DNA of 14,955 nucleotides from JABMRP01 sp964444795 (GTDB lineage: Bacteria; Planctomycetota; Planctomycetia; Pirellulales; Thermoguttaceae): assembly GCA_964444795.1 (NCBI GenBank), contig CAYUIQ010000219.1, forward strand, positions 1 to 14,955. The letters are read 5' to 3'. The number at the start of each line of letters is the position of its first letter. The first letter of the stretch is position 1. Positions 1-7,137 of this stretch are shown here, in pieces. A program made the translations under genes and the position numbers. The notes under the pieces are model-generated. The model was not told the DNA's origin. It saw only the letters and a list, made by a program, of their open reading frames with translations, and did no database searches.

Positions 1-61
1 GATCGGAAGAGCGTCGTGTAGGAAGAGTGTAGATCTCGGTGGTCGCCGTATCATTAAAAAA
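1..61. other. Illumina adapter sequence plus A-run (assembly contamination)
   Basis: Bases 1-55 match the reverse complement of the Illumina TruSeq universal/P5 adapter (starts GATCGGAAGAGCG, ends CGCCGTATCATT), two bases short around position 21-24 (GGAAG where the adapter has GGGAAAG). Six A residues follow at 56-61, as often seen after adapter read-through. On the minus strand this translates in frame with the neighbouring GTPase gene as FFNDTATTEIYTL, a peptide known from contaminated database entries. It is not part of the organism's genome. Confidence 0.97.
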
Positions 62-2095
62 GATGTCGTAATGGCTGAACTCGATCGAGTAGCTGCCTTG
101 TCCGCCGGTCATGCTGGAGAGGGTCCGAGCGTAGGTGGTCACTTCGGCCAGTGGGACTTCGGCCGAGACGGTCTGCAGCCCGCCGCCGGCGGAATCCATG
201 CCCAACACACGGCCGCGGCGGCCCGACATGTCGCTGTTCACGTCACCCACCTTGTCGCCGGGTACGGTGATCTCGATCTTCACGATCGGCTCCAGCAGGG
301 CCGGCTTGGCCTCCCGAAAGACGTTGCGGAAGGCCATCGAGCCGGCCGTCTTGAAGGCCTGCTCCGAACTGTCGACCGCGTGGTGCTTGCCAAAGTGAAC
401 CTCGACGCAGACGTTCTGCACCTGATATCCGGCGATGACGCCCTGGACCATTCGCTCCTTGAAGCCCTTCTCCACGGCCGGCATGAAGTTGCCCGGGATC
501 GTAGCCCCGACGACCGAGTCGATCCAGAGGAAGTTGTTCGCCGGATCGTAGTGGGGCGTCTTCATCGAGGCGAACCGCGCCTTGGTGGCGTACTCCTCGA
601 CGTCGACGTCGCCCGGCAGCGGGAACATGCGGATGTGGACTTCGCCGAATTGCCCGCGGCCGCCGCTCTGCTTCTTGTGCCGGTAACTTCCCTCGGCGTT
701 GGCCTGAATGGTCTCGCGGTAGGGGATCTTCGGTTCCTTGGTTTCCAGCTCGACCTTGTCGCGTCGCTTGATCCGCTCCTGAATGATCTGCAGGTGCAGT
801 TCGCTCATGCCCGTGATGACCAGTTCCTTGGTCTGGGCGTCGCGGTCGAGTTGGAAGGTCGAGTCTTCCAGGCAGATCTTGTTCAGCGCGCCGGAGAGTT
901 TGCCTTCGTCGCCGCGGCTCTTGGGCGTCGCAGCCAGGCCGACCATTGGCGTGGGGAAGCGGATCGGCGCCATGGTCGAATCGCCCAGCGTGGTGGAGGT
1001 CTCGAGTTCCTCCATTTTGGTCACCGCAACGATGGCTCCCGGGCCGGCTTCCTCGATCGGCTCGGTCTCGTTGGCCTGGACCAGGAAAAGCTGGTTGATC
1101 TTGATCCCCTTGCGCGAGCCGATCAGCGGGACGGTTTGGCCGGTCTTCATCGTGCCGGAGAAGATGCGGAGGAAACTGAGCTTCTGGACGAAGGGGTCGA
1201 TACGCGTCTTGAAGACCTGGGCGACCAGCGGTCCGTCGGGATCGGCCTTGACCTCGATCTCTTCGCCGTCGCCACCGGTGGCCTTTTGCGGCACAACGCC
1301 CGGCGGCAACGTACACAGGGCCAGCGCGTCGAGCAACTCGCTCATGCCGCCCCCGGTCTTGGCCGAAATGCAAACGACGGGAATCAGACTCCCCTCGGCC
1401 ACCGCCTGCACAATCAGCGGCGCCAACTCCTCGTCGGTCGGCGGGGTGCCATCGAGGAACCGTTCCATCACCTCCTCGTCGGCCATGACGATCGATTCCA
1501 TCAGCGATTCGTGAATCTCGGCCGGGTCCAGCAGCGCCCCCTCAATGTCGTCGGGCACCTTCAGAGTCTCGGCCACGCCGCGAAAATCGGCGCCGCAGCC
1601 CAGCGGAACGTTCAACGGCACGCACTCGCCACCGAACATCTCCTGAATACCCTCCAGCAAGGCCGGGAGGTCGATGTTGTCGGAGTCCATCTTGCTGATG
1701 ATGATCATCCGCCCCAGCCCGGCCTTGCCCGCCTCGGCAAACACGCGTCGCGTGTTCACCTCGATGCCCGACTGGGCGTTGATTACGATCGCCGCCGTAT
1801 CGGCACCCCGCATCGATCCCAGAGTCTGGCCGATGAAGTCGGGATAGCCGGGCGTGTCGATGGCGTGGAACCGCTTGCCGCCGTGATCGAAGTGCGTCAC
1901 GCTCGCTTCGATCGAATAGCTGTGCGATTTCTCCTCTTCGTCGAAGTCGCAAATGCTCGTGCCGTCGTCGACACTCGCCTGCCGCTTCACCGCGCCGGTG
2001 GTCACCAACAGCGCGTCGATCAGTGTCGTCTTACCCGCCGACCCGTGACCACAGAAGGTAATGTTGCGAATGTCCTCGACTTTGTGCTTCGACAT
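62..2095 (-). CDS. fusA: Elongation factor G, EF-G-2-type paralogue, 3' end lost
   Basis: Cytoplasmic translational GTPase of the EF-G family, which couples GTP hydrolysis to tRNA-mRNA translocation on the ribosome. The start is ATG at 2095, with a Shine-Dalgarno AGAGGAAG (2101-2108) upstream. The frame is open for 678 genomic codons and then enters adapter, so the stop and roughly the last 10-20 residues are missing. Visible motifs are the P-loop GHGSAGKT (16-23), G3 DTPGY (80-84), G4 SKMD (134-137), G5 SAKTG (244-248) and the domain IV signature KKQSGGRGQFGEV (474-486). All five EF-G domains seem present. Housekeeping EF-G normally has AHIDAGKT, DTPGH and NKxD; the motifs here resemble the EF-G-2 paralogue group (Thermus EF-G-2 has a Tyr after DAPG and TKLD as G4). 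The symbol is therefore tentative and the canonical fusA is probably elsewhere. hisA lies 98 bp upstream on the same strand. Confidence 0.93.
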
Positions 2096-2116
2096 GGAAA
2101 CTTCCTCTAACGTTTC

Positions 2117-2138
2117 AAAATTGCCCCGCCAGCGCGGG
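2117..2138 (-). terminator. Possible weak terminator after hisA
   Basis: Reading the minus strand after hisA, a CCCGC/GCGGG stem with a 4-base loop (2125-2138) is followed by GCAATTTT. The stem is only 5 bp and the T-run is short, and it sits just before the EF-G Shine-Dalgarno. It may be weak attenuation between the two genes or simply chance. Confidence 0.25.
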
Positions 2139-2193
2139 ATCCTGTCATGATTTGTTGATTGCCAAGGGAACGGAGCTATGGTTGGATAACCTC

Positions 2194-2919
2194 TTAGCGT
2201 CCGTCTCCGGAGGCGGCGGTCAGTGCGTCGGGCAGTTTCAGGCTTCCTTCGTAGAGCGCCCGGCCGATAATACAGCCGGCCATGGGTACTGCGGCCAATT
2301 GGCGGACGTCTTCGATGGTGGTCACACCGCCGGAGGCAATCACGGGCACGTCGACCGCCGCCTGCATCTGAGCCATCTCGGCCAGGTTGGGCCCCGCCAT
2401 CATCCCGTCGGTGGCAATATCCGTGTACACGATCGCGGCGATCGGATGCTCGGCAAACTGCCGGGCCAGATCGACCGCCGCCGTCTTGCTGGTTTGCAGC
2501 CAGCCGTCGGTGGCCACCTGCCCGTCGCGCGCGTCAATACCCAACACCAGCCGGTCGGGAAACGCCCGGCACATTTCGCCAAACCACTGGGGTTTCTTCA
2601 GCGCCAAGGTGCCGATCACCAGCCTGGCAAGCCCCAGGTCGAGCAACTGGCGTATCGTCGCTTCGTCGCGAATCCCGCCGCCCAGTTCACAGGGGATATC
2701 GACCGACTGAACAATCTCCCCGACACTCTGGAGATTAGCCGGATGCCCTTCTTTCGCGCCGTCCAGGTCCACCAGATGGAGGTGGCATGCCCCCAGATCG
2801 ACCCAACGCCGGGCCATGGCGACCGGATCCTCGGCAAAGACCGTCTCCCGATCGTAGTCGCCCTGGCGCAGTCGTACACATCGGCCGCCTCGCAAATCGA
2901 TTGCCGGCCAGATCTGCAC
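2194..2919 (-). CDS. hisA: HisA: phosphoribosylformimino-AICAR-P isomerase
   Basis: Cytoplasmic isomerase (EC 5.3.1.16) converting ProFAR to PRFAR, the fourth step of histidine biosynthesis, by an Amadori rearrangement. The protein has 241 residues, the normal length for this (beta/alpha)8 barrel. It starts with the typical MQIWPAIDLRGG; the catalytic acid/base aspartates are D8 and D129 (in GIDARDG). Phosphate-binding segments appear as ELGGGIRD (78-85), TDIATDG (166-172) and ASGGV (195-199). The start is a GTG at 2919 with AGGAG about 12 bases upstream; the match to the family N-terminus supports it. A sigma70-like promoter lies at 2967-2995. No other his gene is in the window, so it is outside any his operon; scattered his genes are common in planctomycetes. 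The EF-G paralogue follows on the same strand and may be co-transcribed. Confidence 0.97.
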   Translation of the reverse strand: MQIWPAIDLRGGRCVRLRQGDYDRETVFAEDPVAMARRWVDLGACHLHLVDLDGAKEGHPANLQSVGEIVQSVDIPCELGGGIRDEATIRQLLDLGLARLVIGTLALKKPQWFGEMCRAFPDRLVLGIDARDGQVATDGWLQTSKTAAVDLARQFAEHPIAAIVYTDIATDGMMAGPNLAEMAQMQAAVDVPVIASGGVTTIEDVRQLAAVPMAGCIIGRALYEGSLKLPDALTAASGDGR

Positions 2920-2966
2920 GGTTCACGCACTCCTATTGGCGTCCACGACAAAAGGGGAAAGGACCT

Positions 2967-2995
2967 AATATCGCACACGAAACGCCCGATTGCAA
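2967..2995 (-). promoter_or_regulatory. Candidate sigma70 promoter of hisA
   Basis: On the minus strand, TTGCAA (2995-2990) and GATATT (2972-2967) are 17 bases apart, each matching four of six consensus positions. Transcription would begin near 2960, leaving a leader of about 40 bases that contains the hisA AGGAG. It lies back to back with the promoter at 3063-3092. Confidence 0.45.
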
Positions 2996-3062
2996 GGTGG
3001 GCAAAAGTCGGGGGGACTCGTGTTCGTATAGCGAAATCCGCTCCTTCGGAACCAAGTAATCA

Positions 3063-3092
3063 TTGACAGTTGGCCAAGCGGGGCAAGATAAT
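3063..3092 (+). promoter_or_regulatory. Candidate sigma70 promoter of the PhnD-propeller gene
   Basis: A perfect -35 TTGACA (3063-3068) is followed after 18 bases by GATAAT (3087-3092), one mismatch from TATAAT. It is the best promoter match I see in the window. Transcription would start near 3099, giving a leader of about 110 bases before the ATG at 3208. The leader contains a strong Shine-Dalgarno GGGGAGG (3131-3137) ahead of a seven-codon reading frame (3148-3171). Confidence 0.55.
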
Positions 3093-3207
3093 TGGATTGT
3101 AGGTGCTTTTCTTACGATTTCCCCTCTCACGGGGAGGTCTTCCGCCCATGGCACCCAGCGAAGAATCCTGAAGAGCAATTGAATTCGACAAGAAAGGTCC
3201 GCGAAAC

Positions 3208-5416
3208 ATGGTTGGATGCAATCGACGATCGGTCCGTATCACGCGGCGGGTATGGGGTTGGCTACTCGCCGTCGGCGGATTCCTGTGGCTCGGCGCCGCG
3301 ACGGCAACGGCCCAAATGCCGATGACCGTGGTGGTCATGGACCCGCTGGCCGCTCCCCTGGCCTGCGATTGCGTCGAGGGATTTGCCCAGCGCGATTACG
3401 AGCAGTTGGCCCAGTTTCTCAGTCAGCGGATTGGCCGCCCGGTGCGCGTGATCTTCTCCGAGGATCTCTCGCGCACGATTCGCGAACACCCCGATCAGGT
3501 CAGCTTGATTATCGGTAAGCAGTCGGTCGTCGCGTTCGACGCAGCCCGTTCCCGCCTGCCGTTGCGTCCGATCGCCCGCCTGACCGATTCGACGGGCAGC
3601 ACGACCCTCACGGGGCTCTTTGTCGTTCCCCGCAACGATCTGGCCGAACAGTTGGTCGATTTGACCGGTTATCGCATCCTCTTCGGACCCGAGGACTCGG
3701 CCGAAAAGCACGCGGCGGCTATAGCGGCCCTGCGCCTGGCTGGGGTCGACGTGCCGAAGAACCTCGAGACAATTTCCAGTTGCACCGAATCCGCACTGCA
3801 AGCCCTGGAGAATGAAGGAAAATTTCCGGTCGCGGCCGTGATCTCCAGCTACGCGCTGACGCTACTGCAAGGATGCGAGACAATCGAGCGAGGCTCGCTG
3901 CGGATCGTTGGCCGCACCGCCGAGGTCCCCTTCGTCACCGTCTTTGCCACCTCGTTGCTCGACGACCCGGCCGCGGAGAAGGTTCTCCAAAGTCTGCTGG
4001 CGTGCAAAAGTGACGCAAAGTTACTCAAGGCACTGGAGTCGAAAAAGGGCTTTGTGGGCATCACCGAGAAGCCGGCCAAGTCGAAAGACAAACCGCGATC
4101 GAAGAGCAAGGCCCGATCCAAGACGAAAAGGCCACCGGCAGACGAAGCCGAACCCGAGGCGACGCCGCCAAGTTCGACCGCGGCGGAGATCAAGCCGCCG
4201 GCCAAGAACACCTGGCCCTCCTGGCGAGGGCCGGCCCGCGACGCGATTAGCCCGCATGTGCCGGCCGCCTTGCCGGAGAAAGTGGATTTGCTCTGGCGAC
4301 AGCGGGTCACGGGGGTCGCGCTGGCCGGTATCGCGGCCACCGACCGCTACGTGATCGTGGCCGACAAGGACCTTCGCGATAACGAGGACATCTTCCGTTG
4401 TTTCGATGCCGACCTGGGCATCGAACTCTGGACGCTCCAATACCCAGCGCCCGAGAAGATGGACTACGGCAACGCGCCCCGGGCGACTCCCTTGATCCAT
4501 GAAGGCAAAGTTTATCTGCTGGGTGCCTTCGGCGATCTGCATTGCGTCGACCTGATCGACGGCTCGGTCGTTTGGAAGATGAATCTCATCGACCGCTTCG
4601 GCGCCGAGTTGGTCACCTGGGGAATGAGCGCCTCGCCGCTGGTGGTCGACGACAAGCTGATCGTCAACCCCGGGGCGAAGGACGCCTCGCTGGTGGCCCT
4701 GGATCGGCTTACAGGCAAGGTGGTATGGACCGCGGCAGGCGAACCGGCCGCCTATTCGGCGTTCCTTGTCGGCCGTTTTGGCCCCAACCCTGCCGACAGA
4801 GTCCGGCAGATCGTCGGCTACGATGCCGATTCGCTTGGCGGCTGGGATCCCCAGACCGGCAAGCGCTTGTGGCGACTCGTGCCGGAGGAAGAGGGCGATT
4901 TCAACGTGCCCACGCCCGTCGCCGTCGACGGCCGCCTGCTGCTCTCCACGGAGAACANNNNNNNNNNNNNNNNNNNNNNNNNNNNNNNNNNNNNNNNNNN
5001 NNNNNNNNNNNNNNNNNNNNNNNNNNNNNNNNNNNNNNNNNNNNNNNNNNNNNNNNNACGAAGACCTCCGGCCCGACTCCAGCACACCAGTGGTCGTGGG
5101 TCGAAAGGTGTTCGGCTGCTGGGGCGAGTTATTCTGCCTCGATCTGGACGACGGCCTGAAAACTGTCTGGGCTGCCCGAGACAAGGCCTTCGACCACTAT
5201 GTCAGCCTGATCGGCGGCACCGATCGGGTGCTGATCACGAGCGTCGAAGGCGAACTGCTCTTGGTCCGAGCCGACGGAAACGAGTACGATCTGGTTTCGC
5301 GGTTGCAGGTTTTCGACGCGGAGTCGGAAGTTCTGTCGCATCCGGCCATCGTTGGCAACCGTCTCTACATCCGCAACCACTCCTGGATCTACTGCCTGCG
5401 GCTCGATGACCAATAA
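3208..5416 (+). CDS. Exported PhnD-like / PQQ beta-propeller fusion protein (interrupted by assembly gap)
   Basis: Exported two-domain protein of unknown role. An N-terminal hydrophobic segment (about 15-35) ending ATATA-Q looks like a signal peptide. Residues about 39-275 resemble a PhnD-type periplasmic binding domain (SsuA/transferrin-like fold), with a conserved-looking CDC at 53-55. A Lys/Arg/Pro-rich linker (about 285-333) leads to WPSWRGP (336-342), a common opening of planctomycete PQQ-like/BamB-like propellers. Blades show the DxxTGxxxW pattern: DLIDGSVVW, DRLTGKVVW, DPQTGKRLW, and after the gap DLDDGLKTVW. Reading stops at residue 583 because of 100 Ns and resumes at 5060 for 118 codons to TAA 5414-5416. 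The apparent frame change is a placeholder effect: the halves join if the true gap is a multiple of three. The start is ATG 3208 with AGAAAGG ten bases upstream. No CxxCH heme motif is visible. Domain calls are good; function is unknown. Confidence 0.88.
4958..5057. other. Scaffold gap of 100 N
   Basis: Exactly 100 unknown bases, the usual placeholder for a gap of unknown size. It falls within the propeller domain of the gene at 3208-5416. The bases on either side imply that the true missing length is a multiple of three if the gene is intact. Repetitive propeller blades may have contributed to the break. Confidence 0.98.
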
Positions 5417-5477
5417 GTCGAGCGGCCCGGGCTAGATATTCACCCCTACTTGCGTTGGCCGGAAAGGTCCCCCTTTG

Positions 5478-6467
5478 ATGGCGTATTCCTACAAGCGTGA
5501 ACGAGAGATTGCCATTGAGGCGGTCATCCGGGCGGCTCAGTTATGCACGGCGGTTCAGGCGGAAATTTCGCCGGGAACCATCAAGAAGAAGGATCGTAGC
5601 CCGGTCACCGTTGCCGATTTCGGCAGTCAGGCGATCGTCTGTCGGGCGCTGGGCGAAGTGTTTCCCGACGATTCGATCATCGCCGAGGAGGATTCGGCCG
5701 TCCTGCAACAGGCCGGAAATGAGCCGATCCTGGAGCAAGTGGCCGGCCACGTGCGGCAGATCCATTCAGCAGCGGGGGTGACGGAGGTCTGCAAGTGGAT
5801 CGACCGGGGCGTCGCCCGGCATTCGGAACAGCGGTTCTGGACGCTCGATCCGATCGACGGCACCAAAGGCTTCCTGCGGAAGCAGCAGTATGCCATCTCG
5901 CTGGCCCTGATCGTCGACGGGCGGATCGAAGTGGGCGTGCTGGGGTGTCCCAATTTGCCGCTGGCGCCGCAAGCTCCCGACTCCCGCGGAGCGATCTTTG
6001 TGGCCGTGCGAGGCCAGGGCGCGGTGGCCCTGCCACTGGGTCGCGACGGCGGAGAAACACCGCTGGCCGTGAGCCGGCAGGTCGATCCGGCGCAAACCCG
6101 ATTCTGCGAATCGGTCGAATCGGGACACACGTCGCACGACCATGCGGCGGAAGTCGCCCAGCGGCTGGGGATGACCGCCGAACCGGTACGTTTGGATAGC
6201 CAGGCCAAATACGCCGTGGTGGCCCGGGGTGAAGCCGAGATCTATCTGCGCCTGCCCACCCGAGCCGATTACCAGGAGAAAATCTGGGACCACGCCGGCG
6301 GCGTACTGCTGGTGACCGAAGCGGGCGGGACCGTGACCGACGTGGCCGGCAAGCCGCTGGAATTCAGTCACGGCAGCCAGCTCTCGGCCAACCGGGGTGT
6401 CGTGGTGACCAACGGCGCGTTTCACGACCGCATTATCGAGACCTTGGTGAAGGTGGGGGTTCGATAG
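5478..6467 (+). CDS. cysQ: 3'(2'),5'-bisphosphate nucleotidase (HAL2/CysQ family)
   Basis: Mg-dependent, lithium-sensitive-type phosphatase that hydrolyses 3'-phosphoadenosine 5'-phosphate (PAP) to AMP, removing the inhibitory by-product of sulfate assimilation and sulfotransfer. The protein has 329 residues. Metal-binding motifs of the inositol monophosphatase superfamily are clear: SPVTVAD (41-47), AEED (69-72), DPIDGTKGF (124-132) and WDHAGG (270-275). The pattern SPVTVADFGSQA and the length fit the eukaryotic-style HAL2/SAL1 branch better than the shorter E. coli CysQ, so the symbol is by function only. I start at ATG 5478, with GGAAAGG (5461-5467) ten bases upstream; a TTG directly before it could add one residue. 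It is 61 bp downstream of the propeller gene on the same strand, possibly co-transcribed. Inositol monophosphatase activity is the main alternative. Confidence 0.93.
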   Translation: MAYSYKREREIAIEAVIRAAQLCTAVQAEISPGTIKKKDRSPVTVADFGSQAIVCRALGEVFPDDSIIAEEDSAVLQQAGNEPILEQVAGHVRQIHSAAGVTEVCKWIDRGVARHSEQRFWTLDPIDGTKGFLRKQQYAISLALIVDGRIEVGVLGCPNLPLAPQAPDSRGAIFVAVRGQGAVALPLGRDGGETPLAVSRQVDPAQTRFCESVESGHTSHDHAAEVAQRLGMTAEPVRLDSQAKYAVVARGEAEIYLRLPTRADYQEKIWDHAGGVLLVTEAGGTVTDVAGKPLEFSHGSQLSANRGVVVTNGAFHDRIIETLVKVGVR

Positions 6468-6595
6468 TCGCCTCCTCGCCGGGCCGATCTCGACAATCCG
6501 CCGCAATTTTCCCCCGGAAGACCGGATTCCTCTTGAAAACTCAGGGATTCTAGTAAAAAATAGCGACAGGGCAAGTAGCCTTGCGGGGGAGTACC

Positions 6596-6943
6596 ATGTC
6601 GGAGTCACACCGGTCGGGCGATGATTCCAGGTTTGCCGTGGGCGATCGTGTCCGCGTGAGGACCGGTGTCCGCGATCCAGACTACCCCGATATGCCGATG
6701 GGCGGATGGACCGGCACCATCTCCACGCACCTGCCCGAAAGACCGTTTACCTATCTGGTCCTCTGGAGTGCGGAAACCCTGCGATCGATCCATCCCATCT
6801 ACAGCCAGCGGTGCAAGCGCGACGGCGTCGACCTGGAGGAGATGTGGCTGGATGTCGACGAGTTGGAGCCCGATCCCGGCGGTCCGCCGGTCATCGAACA
6901 CCCCACCAGCATCGTCGAACCGGGTCCGCCGGACGGTTTGTGA
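6596..6943 (+). CDS. Small acidic protein with an SH3-barrel-like domain, function unknown
   Basis: A 115-residue protein without signal peptide or membrane segment, so probably cytoplasmic. Residues 13-60 (starting FAVGDRVRVRTG, then GGWTGTI, then YLVLW) show the beta pattern of small SH3-like or KOW/Tudor-like barrels. The middle carries PIYSQRCKRDGVDLEEMWL (67-85), which looks like a conserved family signature. The C-terminal 25 residues are proline- and acid-rich and probably disordered. ATG 6596 is chosen because GGGGGAG lies about five bases upstream; a TTG at 6581 would add five residues but overlap that site. It follows the nucleotidase by 128 bp and converges with the PLP enzyme. I cannot assign a function. 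Confidence 0.72.
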   Translation: MSESHRSGDDSRFAVGDRVRVRTGVRDPDYPDMPMGGWTGTISTHLPERPFTYLVLWSAETLRSIHPIYSQRCKRDGVDLEEMWLDVDELEPDPGGPPVIEHPTSIVEPGPPDGL

Positions 6944-7001
6944 ACGGAGTTGCGCTCGGCGCGGGTCTTGGGAGATCCGCGACGAAAGGGGTCGCCTCGT
7001 T

Positions 7002-7133
7002 CCTTGGAGTGCTGCGACTTGTCGCCGCTTTCCTTTTCCCTTGGTTCTTTGCCACGGGCGAGACGGTCGTGTTCGAGGAAGTACGGATACGAAGGGACAA
7101 GGAAAGCGATGACAAGTCATCGCACTCCAAAGG
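7002..7133. repeat. Inverted-repeat element between converging genes
   Basis: The left arm (7002 to about 7046) begins CCTTGGAGTGCTGCGACTTG; the reverse complement of the right arm (about 7090-7133) begins CCTTTGGAGTGCGATGACTT. Both continue through TCGCTTTCC or GCCGCTTTCC and a CCCTT block, an imperfect match of about 45 bp. Each arm also has a short internal palindrome around ACTTGT. The element fills the space between two converging genes and could act as a two-way terminator, although I see no T-run. It looks like a dispersed non-coding planctomycete repeat (from memory, not searched). Confidence 0.75.
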
Positions 7134-7137
7134 GCTC

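Noticed and set aside
71..2110. Long plus-strand open frame (679 codons) opposite the EF-G gene
   Set aside because: It is the antisense shadow of a clear EF-G protein in GC-rich DNA; its translation is His/Arg/Leu/Gly-rich without domains.
3208..4340. Part of a phosphonate ABC transport operon
   Set aside because: The binding-protein-like domain is fused to a propeller and no permease or ATPase gene is nearby.
4766..5416. A separate gene spanning and following the N gap
   Set aside because: The residues after the gap are further propeller blades of the same protein; the separate frame is created by the arbitrary 100-N placeholder.
6533..6561. Promoter for the SH3-like gene (TTGAAA near 6533)
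   Set aside because: No acceptable -10 at normal spacing (only AAAAAT); too weak to list.
6891..7130. Minus-strand small open frame across the 7002-7133 element
   Set aside because: It is translated repeat DNA overlapping the end of the SH3-like gene, with no ribosome site I would trust.
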